Source of the DNA: a virus
Direction: 5' to 3' (one strand)
IMG/VR virus record: IMGVR_UViG_3300010233_001477
Location: 1-37,243 of that record
Length of the DNA stretch: 37,243 bases
In this document: positions 24,260 to 31,708 of the stretch, in pieces
Numbering within the stretch: position 1 is the first letter of the stretch
Layout: each line of letters starts with the position of its first letter
Notes under the pieces: generated by a model
What the model was told of the DNA's origin: nothing
Databases searched by the model: none
Seen by the model: only the letters and a program-made list of their open reading frames with translations
Translations under genes and position numbers: made by a program

Positions 24260-24650
24260 AGGTCTTCTTTCTAGGTACTTGTGACTCGGGATAATGATCC
24301 TTCATCTTCTCAGCAACAACACGACGTTCTTGTTCAATTAACTCCACGTGTAATTGTGCTTTGGTCATAGCATTCAAAGATTGTTCATCAGGTTCGGGTT
24401 GCCCCTCTTCCATTGCTTTTTCTCTGATTTTGTCGGCTATTTCTTGCTCTCTCGACTTGGCGGGGACCGCCTCAGAGAGTAGTACCTTGGTCAGCATTAT
24501 ATCCTGCATAGGGTTGTGGATAATCATTTGGCTTGTGCCATCTAAAGTTTTTAATATGACTGGCGAGTCCCAAATCTCAACAATACCCTCCACTACACTA
24601 CCGTTGCGCAAAAAGCATTTGATATGTTGTCCTTCTTTTGGTGCTGTCAT
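24219..24650 (-). CDS. LSm/Hfq-like protein with helical extension
   Basis: A 143-residue protein. Residues 6-57 show an Sm-type pattern: 'IKCFLRNGSVVEGIVEIWDSPVILKTLDG' fits the Sm1 signature (hydrophobic, L-x-N-G, G-hydrophobic, D), and 'IIHNPMQDIMLTKV' could be the last two strands. The remainder is charged and helical, then Pro/Lys-rich. Sm folds form rings that bind RNA or protein. A phage version next to the helicase loader might act in RNA or fork metabolism, but this is inference. It is linked to the upstream unknown gene by ATGA. The Sm call rests on motif reading only. Confidence 0.6.
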   Translation of the reverse strand: MTAPKEGQHIKCFLRNGSVVEGIVEIWDSPVILKTLDGTSQMIIHNPMQDIMLTKVLLSEAVPAKSREQEIADKIREKAMEEGQPEPDEQSLNAMTKAQLHVELIEQERRVVAEKMKDHYPESQVPRKKTYGYPRFLQKPSTK

Positions 24651-25237
24651 ACGATCCTCTTTAGTACATCTGAATCAAAACCCATCTCTGACATTTCTTG
24701 TAAAGCTATTTTCATCTGGTCAGGCACTGGATCCATCTGCGATACAAATGATAATTCACCATAGGTAGAGAGCATGAACCCATATTTTTGCAAGACTTCC
24801 CTGTGCTGTGAAGGCAGTGGGGTGGAACGATCCACATTGAGATTTCTTTTACCACTCAATAGAACATTCATCTTGTAAGGAATAACAATCTCGTCGCTAG
24901 TCATAAAAGAGATAGAACGAAGCTTACTCTTCTTGGGGACGATATTGACAAAGACCCAATCGATATAGTCCTTCAGAATCTGGGGATTAGCCGACAGCTT
25001 GGCGACCAAAGTATTCATTTGCCAGACCTCGAAACATTTATTGGGGTTCTGGTTGTTGAATTTCCAATGATAGTCAGTGCTGTAAGCAACCTTCCATTTT
25101 TGGCAAAAATAGCCGAGGAGGTGAGCAACCTTCCATTGCGACACCTCCAGTGTATCTATCTCATTGAACTTGGCGAAGAACTTCTCGTACTTCTCATTGG
25201 GGACGGCAGTTAGTTCCCCTTCACTTTGTTTACTCAT
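24647..25237 (-). CDS. hypothetical protein of the replication block
   Basis: A 196-residue protein starting MSKQSEGELTAVPN. The frame runs back to 25285, but the ATG at 25237 overlaps the upstream stop (ATGA), so I chose it. The middle is rich in aromatic residues (WKVAHLLGYFCQKWKVAYSTDYHWKF). There follows LKDYIDWVF and SISFMTSDEIVIPYKMNVL, suggesting a helical domain with a winged-helix-like feel. No catalytic motif is seen. Its position just upstream of the LSm-like, loader and helicase genes suggests a replication role, such as an initiator or loader accessory. I do not recognise the family. Confidence 0.75.
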   Translation of the reverse strand: MSKQSEGELTAVPNEKYEKFFAKFNEIDTLEVSQWKVAHLLGYFCQKWKVAYSTDYHWKFNNQNPNKCFEVWQMNTLVAKLSANPQILKDYIDWVFVNIVPKKSKLRSISFMTSDEIVIPYKMNVLLSGKRNLNVDRSTPLPSQHREVLQKYGFMLSTYGELSFVSQMDPVPDQMKIALQEMSEMGFDSDVLKRIV

Positions 25238-25479
25238 TTTGACTTTCTCATCTTCAGGCAGCGCTTGCAAGTTACATGCTCCCATTTGATAGAACCATTA
25301 CCCCAATACTGTGGTAATCTCTTCCATCTTTTCTGGTAAACATGAAATGCTCTTACTTCTGATCCGCAACAAAGAGAGCGAAAACCCTGTTGTGCCCTTA
25401 CTTGAGAAGGGTGGATACTCCATCCCTCTACTGCCACAACTTGCCACCTAATCTTATGAATTATCTTCATTCTCTTCAT
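25234..25479 (-). CDS. small Cys-containing protein (CxxC mini-protein)
   Basis: An 81-residue basic protein (MKRMKIIHKIRWQVV...) with an early CysCys pair (SLCCGSEVR) and a C-terminal VTCKRCLKM. The latter CxxC pattern is common in small phage zinc-binding proteins. The start at 25479 follows AGGAAG and lies inside the helicase tail. An ATG at 25470 is an alternative, and the upstream extension to 25539 is unlikely. The stop overlaps the next gene by ATGA, supporting that it is real. The function may be nucleic-acid binding, unproven. Confidence 0.6.
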   Translation of the reverse strand: MKRMKIIHKIRWQVVAVEGWSIHPSQVRAQQGFRSLCCGSEVRAFHVYQKRWKRLPQYWGNGSIKWEHVTCKRCLKMRKSK

Positions 25480-26989
25480 GCTTTTTCTTCTTCCTAGTCT
25501 TCTTCTTTTCCTCGATGGGCCAATTGACATCGAAGCCATCTTCCGAGGTATAAATCTTGTGTCTAATGCGCGAATGGTTATCTAAATAAGTTACTTGGTC
25601 GCAAAAATCGATGATGACCGCAAACGTCTTGCCAGGATACTTCCTAATAACACGACCCACTCTTTGTAAGGCTTTGACCGTCGACTTGCCACCACAAGCA
25701 ATGACTAATCCTGATAGGCTGGGGATATCTACTCCGATGTCAAAAATCTTGGAAGCTAAAACACATTCAATCTTACGATCTTCTAGATCCTTCTTAACTT
25801 GTTGACGTTCATCTTTATTGTTGCTACCATCTAGAATGGCACACTTCATGTGCTGCTTAAACAGATCGTATAGAATCCTGCCATGCCTCAAGCTACTGAA
25901 TAGTACTAGTGTCTGATATCCTTTATCTACTAGTGCTTTGGCGGCATCCAAGATGAGACCATTACGGACATCATTCTCTACTACGTACTTTTTGTAAATG
26001 GAGGGGTAAGACTTCTCAATGTCGTAGGGATAGGGTGGCACCACACGGAATCGAATAACAGCTTTGGCTAGGTAGCCTTCTCTAATCAAACGAGAGGCAG
26101 GAATGTTAACGATGTATTTGCCCAGCACCGATTCAATCAGTAGGTCAGCACCATCATCACGCCACGGAGAACCACTCAAACCATACAGATACTCGGGTTT
26201 AGCACTCTTGAAAATCTGTTGGACAGTTTCGCAAGCTGACATATGACATTCATCAATGATGTGTACCTTGGCATCTTTCATCATCTTGACGATTTCAACA
26301 TACTTGTTCTTATGTAGTGCCTCTTCATCGTCGTCGGAGTCCAACAAGATTTCATTCTTCTTCATGCCAATAGCTTGACCTACCGTCCAGATGCTGGCAA
26401 TGTTGATGTCATGTATTTCGCACTGACCATCGCCAATCAGACCAATGGGTTCATCAAAGACTTGGGAGAAGAAGGTATGAAACTGATATAGTAAATCCTT
26501 TCCAATAACATAGATAATGGTCTTTTTGCCGAGTTTGGCGGTGACCAGGGCAGCAATAAGGGACTTTCCTCCACCCGTAGCTACCTTTATAATTCCTCGA
26601 TCATATTTGTCAATGACGTTTAAGATTTCTAATTGGTAAGGATAGGGTGGTTTTCCAAGTTTTTGTAAATTGTCTAGGATATGGCGCTCTTTCCCAACTG
26701 ATTTGGCGGGGCGACGATCTTCAATCTCTAATTGCTTACCGGCAGCTACATAGAAGTCTCTGACTCTATCGACTAATCCAGTAGCTAATTGTAGGGTCGG
26801 AGTCAATAGCTTCTTGAAGCCATCCCATTTGACATAATCGCCATCACGATTGACAAAACCACGATAGGCGGCGGTATGCTCTGCGCCTTGAACGAAAAAA
26901 GACAGATGTTTATCCAGGGCAAGAATATGCTCTACATCCGTCTCTTCGATGATCTGTGAGGTGTTACCCTTGATGACGAGTTTAGCCAT
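25454..26989 (-). CDS. SF2 DNA/RNA helicase, UvsW-like
   Basis: A 511-residue superfamily 2 helicase. Residues 1-105 form an N-terminal DNA-binding-type domain, with Q-motif-like PYPYQLEIL at 115-123. Motif I is VATGGGKS (136-143), motif II is IIDECH (about 244-249) and motif III-like is LSGSPWRDDG (about 272-281). The second RecA domain has LVLFSSLRHG (about 368-377), KIFDIGVDIPSL (about 417-428) and the Arg-finger motif ALQRVGRVIRKYPG (about 440-453). The C-terminus is Lys/Glu-rich. This resembles T4 UvsW, which remodels forks and R-loops and helps switch from origin- to recombination-dependent replication. It starts the replication block. A hairpin-like GGTT...AACC lies just before the ATG. 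Confidence 0.88.
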   Translation of the reverse strand: MAKLVIKGNTSQIIEETDVEHILALDKHLSFFVQGAEHTAAYRGFVNRDGDYVKWDGFKKLLTPTLQLATGLVDRVRDFYVAAGKQLEIEDRRPAKSVGKERHILDNLQKLGKPPYPYQLEILNVIDKYDRGIIKVATGGGKSLIAALVTAKLGKKTIIYVIGKDLLYQFHTFFSQVFDEPIGLIGDGQCEIHDINIASIWTVGQAIGMKKNEILLDSDDDEEALHKNKYVEIVKMMKDAKVHIIDECHMSACETVQQIFKSAKPEYLYGLSGSPWRDDGADLLIESVLGKYIVNIPASRLIREGYLAKAVIRFRVVPPYPYDIEKSYPSIYKKYVVENDVRNGLILDAAKALVDKGYQTLVLFSSLRHGRILYDLFKQHMKCAILDGSNNKDERQQVKKDLEDRKIECVLASKIFDIGVDIPSLSGLVIACGGKSTVKALQRVGRVIRKYPGKTFAVIIDFCDQVTYLDNHSRIRHKIYTSEDGFDVNWPIEEKKKTRKKKKHEENEDNS

Positions 26990-27035
26990 GCTGGTTTATA
27001 TATAACCGGCACCTTTTTCTCGACATTCTAATGGG

Positions 27036-27899
27036 TTACGACTTGGGAAATTCTTCCTTGAACATATTCAAAAGCGCACGTATTATACCCGCAACAATAC
27101 TGACGTCCTTCTTGATGGAAGGCGGGACGACAATCGCGTTTGGATCAGGTGCAGGCTGAACCGGCGGAGGAACTGGAACTGGAACTGGAACTGGCACTGG
27201 CGTCGGTGCGGGAGCTGGGTTTGGATCAATTGGAGGATCTGGTTGGTGGTCTGGTATTGGTTCATTGATTGGCGAGACCACTGTATCCCACAGGGAAAGG
27301 TCTTTTGCCAAATCAGTATCCACCGGGACGCCCGTAGTCGGTAGATGACCGCCTCCACCAGTATTCTGCCATAGTACCCAATCTCTCCATGGATGTGGAA
27401 TAGCTGGGTTGGCTGCATAACTGGCAATCCACAAAGGATATTGCGCAAATTGTTGTGCAAAACCAACGTTAGCAGCCCAGTTTGGATAAGTATAGATAAG
27501 CGGTTTATGACCACTAAGGCGCTCATACTCTTGTAGATAGGTTAACATCCACTGATTGAGTTGTCCGGCGCTACATCCCCACTTACCCCAATCTTGTGGT
27601 TCTGGCCATTCACAATCAATGCAGGCAATTTCGCCACCAGCCGCATTGTAGTGATATTGTGCTTGCTTGACCGGATCACGCAGTGGTTGTGATGCTAATG
27701 GTGGCAACGGATAGATAAAGTGGTAAGCAGCTACTTTTAGCCCAGCAGCCTTAGCTTTAACTACGTTTTGGGTGTAGAGTCTATCGATGCCGCCGTTTCC
27801 AACGCCACATCTGATAACAACAAATTGTACTCCGCTAGCAGCCAAAGCTGCAAAGTCTACTGCCCCTTGAATAATGGAGATATCTACGCCCTTAATCAT
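27036..27899 (-). CDS. GH25 (Chalaropsis-type) lysozyme, endolysin
   Basis: A 287-residue cell-wall hydrolase that should cut the N-acetylmuramic acid-N-acetylglucosamine bond. The GH25 catalytic domain (about 1-210) shows GVDIS with Asp6, VIRCGVG and the catalytic pair IDCEW (Asp95, Glu97). A Pro-rich linker (DPPIDPNPAPAPTPVPVPVPVPVPPP, about 222-250, split by repeats) leads to a final amphipathic helix (SIVAGIIRALLNMFKEEF) that could contact membrane. No signal peptide is seen, so release would depend on a holin or other lysis protein. None is obvious beside it. The linker is encoded by a hexanucleotide repeat. Confidence 0.9.
   Translation of the reverse strand: MIKGVDISIIQGAVDFAALAASGVQFVVIRCGVGNGGIDRLYTQNVVKAKAAGLKVAAYHFIYPLPPLASQPLRDPVKQAQYHYNAAGGEIACIDCEWPEPQDWGKWGCSAGQLNQWMLTYLQEYERLSGHKPLIYTYPNWAANVGFAQQFAQYPLWIASYAANPAIPHPWRDWVLWQNTGGGGHLPTTGVPVDTDLAKDLSLWDTVVSPINEPIPDHQPDPPIDPNPAPAPTPVPVPVPVPVPPPVQPAPDPNAIVVPPSIKKDVSIVAGIIRALLNMFKEEFPKS
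27169..27198 (-). repeat. hexanucleotide microsatellite in the endolysin linker
   Basis: GGAACT (plus strand) is repeated four times from 27169 to 27192, followed by GGCACT at 27193-27198. In the endolysin frame each unit adds a Pro-Val pair, giving the PVPVPV linker. Units of six keep the frame, so slippage would lengthen or shorten the linker without breaking the gene. Confidence 0.9.
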
Positions 27900-27909
27900 A
27901 ACTTAATCC

Positions 27910-28218
27910 TTACTTATGAACGAATCTATTGCCCGGATGACCCTGATGTGCTGCTTCAAAACCAGAACGAACTGGAGCTGGACCAGAAGGATCATTAGGA
28001 ACAGCAGTATTAGTTCCTGCTGGCATTCTTACTTGTCTGATAGCTTGAATAACTTCCATCTTGCAAGCGGTAGGACCATAATGGTCTTTGGCTAATCCAA
28101 TTGGAACTAGGGTAACAATGTTCTTAACAATAGGAAGTAGGTGTCCTTCGATCCAAACACCACCAACTAGAACTTCTACATCCATCTTAATGAAGTTTTT
28201 GAGAATATCAGCTTCCAT
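27910..28218 (-). CDS. small LSm-like beta protein
   Basis: A 102-residue protein. Residues 5-65 read as a small beta-barrel pattern (FIKMDVEVLVGGVWIEGHLLPIV, NIVTLVP, YGPTACK, VIQAIRQV). It matches the neighbouring 28221-28487 protein in layout: V-x-V, then G-h-L, a h-V-h-L-x-P strand, YG, and a closing I-x-A-I-R. This fits an Sm-type fold. The C-terminal 35 residues are Pro/Gly-rich and probably disordered. It starts 2 bases after the upstream stop and lies between the tubulin-like gene and the endolysin. An RNA-binding or ring-forming role is inferred only. Confidence 0.6.
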   Translation of the reverse strand: MEADILKNFIKMDVEVLVGGVWIEGHLLPIVKNIVTLVPIGLAKDHYGPTACKMEVIQAIRQVRMPAGTNTAVPNDPSGPAPVRSGFEAAHQGHPGNRFVHK

Positions 28219-28220
28219 GT

Positions 28221-28487
28221 TTAGCCTTTGCTTTCATCACAATCATTGCAATCATCTTCACCCTCATCCTTTTCAGAAACAGGACGTGGTTTTACTTCAC
28301 GAATGGCGGTGATATGATCTGCATCTATAACAAATGATCCATAACGTTTTCCAGTCCATTCATTAACAGGAGCTAATACTACCAAATGCCTTGGAACATC
28401 AAGCTTCAGAATGCCTGTGTGAGTATTTCTTACAGTATAGACATCTACCGTCTTACCTTCATATTCTTTGAGTATAGTGTAATGCAT
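28221..28487 (-). CDS. small LSm-like beta protein
   Basis: An 88-residue protein with an Sm-like strand pattern: EYEGKTVDVYTVRNTHTGILKLDV, HLVVLAPVNEW, YGSFVIDADHITAIREVKP. An acidic, Cys-containing tail follows (KDEGEDDCNDCDESKG). It appears to be a divergent relative of the protein encoded just downstream (27910-28218). It overlaps the tubulin-like gene stop at 28487, so translation is probably coupled, and it may work with the GTPase. No RNA-binding residues can be assigned with confidence. Confidence 0.6.
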   Translation of the reverse strand: MHYTILKEYEGKTVDVYTVRNTHTGILKLDVPRHLVVLAPVNEWTGKRYGSFVIDADHITAIREVKPRPVSEKDEGEDDCNDCDESKG

Positions 28488-29884
28488 TATGGCTTTCTCC
28501 TATCTACAACACCACCTACTAGTTTGCCGAAAGCAGATGCCTTTTGAGCCATCTTCTCCTTGACTTTTTGAGCGGCGGTAACAGTTTCATTAGTACCCGT
28601 TTCTAATTGTAGATTGAGATTGCGGGCTTCATCCTTGTTTTTAACAGCCGCGGTGTGCTCATGAGCTTCTTTCTTGAGCTGAGTGACGCGGGACTCGGGC
28701 AAACCCAGTCCACTGAACATGCTATACACCTTGACAACTGGGTCGGGAGATTCTACAGTGTAGATACCCTTGAAGACACCCTTTGGGGTACCACATTGGT
28801 CATTAATCATAGCCATAGCGTAAGTAATGCTAGAGCTGGGAATCTTCGCCCAAGTTTCCTTGTTAGCGGTGATGATTACACCAACGTATCTAGATTGCTT
28901 GAGGTCAAATCCACCAGCTAGCAAGTTGCCATTTAAGTTGCTAACAACTGCTTCGGCAATAGCGGTGTCTTCAGAAAAGTTCTCAACAGTTAACTCACCA
29001 TAAACAGTGAGACCTTCACCATCGGTGAATAGCTTTCCCCACTCCATTGGGTCCAGCCCTTTGACAGACGATGGCATAGAGGAAAGTGTATTAAAGATAT
29101 CGATAGGTTCTACGATAGCTTTATTAGCTACACCAAAGAACTCCATCTGGCTAACATTGTTATAGATAACTTCAAGTTTGGCATTATCAACTACAATTAG
29201 GTTATTGACCTTCTTGCTTTGAGCCATTCTAGCTAGCTTGGAAAGAGTCTCTAGAGCATTAGTCTTGGTTTGGGCATCTTCATTATCCATTGGGAGTACA
29301 GTGATGACCACTAGTGGCTTACCTGTACCAGATAGCACGTCTACCAAAGTTTCACAAGAACCTGCACCGGAACCACCGCCCAGACTGAGGCAGAGTAAGT
29401 TGATTTGGGAACCAGTCAACTTATCATTCAACATCTGAAGGATTTCGCCACGATGCGATTCAGCGGCGGCACGACCAATTTCGATTTCCTTAGCAGCCCC
29501 ACCTAATCCGTGCTCTAACAATAGTTTGTTGGCATCTGGAATATTAATGAACTTCAAATCTTGCATAGCAGTATTGATGGCTATGGCATCATAGCCTAAC
29601 TGATAGAAGGCTTCAGCTATTCTAGAACCAGCTTGACCCGATCCCACGACGCCGAGGGCGATGCTTCTTTCTTTCTTCGATACAATCTTGGCTGCCATCT
29701 TACTCTCCTGTTGTTTGGCTTGGCTTTGTGCCTTTAATGCCGCTAACTTGCTGGCGTCTATCTTATCTTCTGCCTTTACTTCTGTACTGGATACATCATC
29801 CACTACTTCTTCTGGCTTTCCTTGTTCCGTCACTGATGTTGCTGGCATTCTTGCTCCATTATTCGATAATACATATATAGGCAC
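28487..29884 (-). CDS. tubulin/FtsZ-superfamily GTPase
   Basis: A 465-residue protein with the tubulin-FtsZ GTPase core: N-terminal nucleotide loop GVVGSGQAGSRIAEAF (78-93), the signature loop LGGGSGAGS (168-176, compare GGGTGTG) and VVITVLPMDNEDA as the following strand. A GLDPMEWGKLF segment may act as the T7-like catalytic loop. Phage tubulins (for example PhuZ) build filaments that centre or move viral DNA and capsids, and this may do the same. The first 70 residues are acidic and helical, unlike FtsZ. The C-terminus is basic (VVDRRKP). The GTG at 29884 has AGGGGA, and an ATG at 29848 has GGAG, so the start is uncertain. An extended -10 lies just upstream. Confidence 0.82.
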   Translation of the reverse strand: MPIYVLSNNGARMPATSVTEQGKPEEVVDDVSSTEVKAEDKIDASKLAALKAQSQAKQQESKMAAKIVSKKERSIALGVVGSGQAGSRIAEAFYQLGYDAIAINTAMQDLKFINIPDANKLLLEHGLGGAAKEIEIGRAAAESHRGEILQMLNDKLTGSQINLLCLSLGGGSGAGSCETLVDVLSGTGKPLVVITVLPMDNEDAQTKTNALETLSKLARMAQSKKVNNLIVVDNAKLEVIYNNVSQMEFFGVANKAIVEPIDIFNTLSSMPSSVKGLDPMEWGKLFTDGEGLTVYGELTVENFSEDTAIAEAVVSNLNGNLLAGGFDLKQSRYVGVIITANKETWAKIPSSSITYAMAMINDQCGTPKGVFKGIYTVESPDPVVKVYSMFSGLGLPESRVTQLKKEAHEHTAAVKNKDEARNLNLQLETGTNETVTAAQKVKEKMAQKASAFGKLVGGVVDRRKP

Positions 29885-29903
29885 TGTGGTCCCCTTGCGT
29901 CCT

Positions 29904-29912
29904 ATTATATCA
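29904..29912 (-). promoter_or_regulatory. extended -10 promoter candidate for the tubulin-like operon
   Basis: Reading the minus strand, TGATATAAT matches the extended -10 consensus (TGnTATAAT) exactly. It overlaps the stop codon of the upstream dehydratase gene. No good -35 is visible, which extended -10 promoters do not need. A transcript from here would start about 13 bases before the GTG start. Confidence 0.45.
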
Positions 29913-30878
29913 CTTCAAAAACCATTGATTATCTTTGTACCATTGAACGGTTTCAACGATACCCTCTTTGAATTTATAGGATGGCTTCCACCCCAAAGCT
30001 TGTATCTTGGAGGTCTCGGTAGCGTAGCGATAATCATGACCCGGGCGCGGATCTTTGATGAAAGAAATGAGGTCGTGACCGCTACCCATAGCATTACAAA
30101 CCGCTTGGATGACTTCCACATTGATGAACTCTTGGTTGGCAGAGATGTTGTAGATTTCATTAGGCTCGCCCTTCTCTACAATGGTAGAGATAGCGCTACA
30201 ATTATCATCTACATAAGTCCAGTCTCGAATCTGTCGACCCTCTCCATAGATGGGGATTTTTTGACCCGTGAGGATGCACTTTATTGCCTTCGGGATGAGC
30301 TTCTCCGGTAGCTGGCGGGGTCCATAGTTGTTGGAGCTTCTGGTAATGTTATAAATTAACCCATGGCTGGCACAGGCTGCTTTGACCAGTAGCTCTCCAG
30401 CCGCTTTAGCGGCGGAATAGGGATTTCTAGGATTGAGTGGTTCGCGTTCGGACCAAGCCGGATCGTGGTCGCTGGTAAGCTGTCCATACACTTCATCAGT
30501 AGAGATGTAGATTAGCTTTTTGACCTTATGCTTTACGCAGGCATTGATAATAACCTGGGTTCCTAATACATTGGAAGTAACAAAGGAATTAGGGTCATTC
30601 AAAGAGGTATCAACAAAGGTTTCGGCGGCGCCATGAATAACAATATCTGGTTGCTCACGCTGGAAGATGATGTCGATAATATGGTTATCACGGATATCAG
30701 CCGGGTAGAAAGTATGGTTCCTGTTCCAATACATAGAGTTAAGGTTGTTAGCCGTTACCCTATCGATGCTGATAAAGGTGTCCCTATCAGCTTCTTTCTT
30801 TTGACTGTAGATGGCTTTGCGAACGTAATTACTAAAAATAAATCCACAGGAGCCCGTAACGAGAATTTTCTTGCTCAT
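29910..30878 (-). CDS. NAD-dependent sugar dehydratase/epimerase, dTDP-glucose 4,6-dehydratase-like
   Basis: A 322-residue extended short-chain dehydrogenase. The Rossmann loop is TGSCGFIFSN (8-17), a variant of TGGAGFIGS. The active site shows STDEVYG (127-133, with the Asp-Glu pair typical of RmlB-type dehydratases) and NPYSAAK (Tyr154, Lys158). NNYGPRQLPEKLIP and YGEGRQIRDWTYVDD are also characteristic. It would convert a nucleotide-glucose to the 4-keto-6-deoxy sugar. The frame extends back to 30953, but the ATG at 30878 lies 2 bases after the glycosyltransferase stop and begins MSKKILVTG, so I chose it. It likely serves the surrounding glycosyltransferases. Confidence 0.88.
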   Translation of the reverse strand: MSKKILVTGSCGFIFSNYVRKAIYSQKKEADRDTFISIDRVTANNLNSMYWNRNHTFYPADIRDNHIIDIIFQREQPDIVIHGAAETFVDTSLNDPNSFVTSNVLGTQVIINACVKHKVKKLIYISTDEVYGQLTSDHDPAWSEREPLNPRNPYSAAKAAGELLVKAACASHGLIYNITRSSNNYGPRQLPEKLIPKAIKCILTGQKIPIYGEGRQIRDWTYVDDNCSAISTIVEKGEPNEIYNISANQEFINVEVIQAVCNAMGSGHDLISFIKDPRPGHDYRYATETSKIQALGWKPSYKFKEGIVETVQWYKDNQWFLK

Positions 30879-30880
30879 AC

Positions 30881-31708
30881 TTACCCGCGATACAAATTGT
30901 GCCTTGTGTCGTGGGTGTATATATCTCCGTCTATCACATATGTCTTCTGCCATTTATCAAAAAGATACAAAAGATTATGGTTGAGAAAAAGCTTATTCGT
31001 CGGATTCTTTTTGAGTGAGGCGCTTTCCTCATGGAAGATATTGGTATTGCCACAATAGACAATCTTTCTCTTCTGCTTGTAATTGATGGAGAGACACAAA
31101 TCTACATCATCAAACGCCCAATGGAACTTTTCATCCATGCCTGGTAAGCCAGACTTATTGGTTTTACATACCTCACGATAGGCATGGGGACGAGTAATTA
31201 GTACGGCTCCCGTTACCACCTGAAACAATCTATTCTTTTCCGCAGCTTCATCAGACACCTGTTCTCTACGGAAGTGCATGGGGGTCTTATACTGTTTGTC
31301 AAAAACAACTCCAGCATGCTGAAGCTTGTTGGTACCAGTGTACAGTAATCTAGCTCCCACAGCACCTACAGATTGATCCTTTTGGATAATTTCTAGCATG
31401 TTATTGATTGATGTCGTATCATTAAAGATCACATCATTATTAAGTAGCATGATTAGATCATTATCGGGCGGACATACATTATGAAAGAGGTAATTCATAC
31501 CTTCAGCAAAATTATGCCTATTATCTTTATAGGCAATTACTCTGATATTACCTTCCCAAGATTTAACTGTTTCAACTGTATTGTCTTTAGATCCATTATC
31601 CTTGATATGCCAGGTGTAAGAAGTATGACCCAAGGCTGGAATTAAAGATTGGTACAATTTCGTCAGTTTATCTACACCATTCCAGGTGGGAGTAAGAATA
31701 TGTAGCAT
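30881..31708 (-). CDS. family 2 glycosyltransferase
   Basis: A 275-residue GT-A glycosyltransferase: MLHILTPTWNG at the start (nucleotide-sugar strand), KDNGSKDNT (about 36-44), LLNNDVIF (about 83-90, DxD-equivalent) and the acceptor-side GMDEKFHWAFDDVDLC (about 188-203), as in GT2 enzymes of the WbbL/rhamnosyl type. There is no membrane segment. The ATG at 31708 overlaps the upstream stop as TAATG with AGGTAGG before it, so the longer start at 31744 is rejected. With the adjacent dehydratase it may add a deoxy sugar to a virion protein or a host surface glycan. Confidence 0.85.
   Translation of the reverse strand: MLHILTPTWNGVDKLTKLYQSLIPALGHTSYTWHIKDNGSKDNTVETVKSWEGNIRVIAYKDNRHNFAEGMNYLFHNVCPPDNDLIMLLNNDVIFNDTTSINNMLEIIQKDQSVGAVGARLLYTGTNKLQHAGVVFDKQYKTPMHFRREQVSDEAAEKNRLFQVVTGAVLITRPHAYREVCKTNKSGLPGMDEKFHWAFDDVDLCLSINYKQKRKIVYCGNTNIFHEESASLKKNPTNKLFLNHNLLYLFDKWQKTYVIDGDIYTHDTRHNLYRG

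Noticed and set aside
26990-27015. GGTTATATATAAACC before the SF2 helicase as a T4-type late promoter or terminator
   Set aside because: The short AT-rich inverted repeat has only a 4-bp GC-containing stem and does not match TATAAATA exactly.
29661-30311. Plus-strand open frame of 216 codons spanning the tubulin-like and dehydratase genes
   Set aside because: It is antisense to two recognised genes and crosses their junction. It is a shadow created by minus-strand codon bias.
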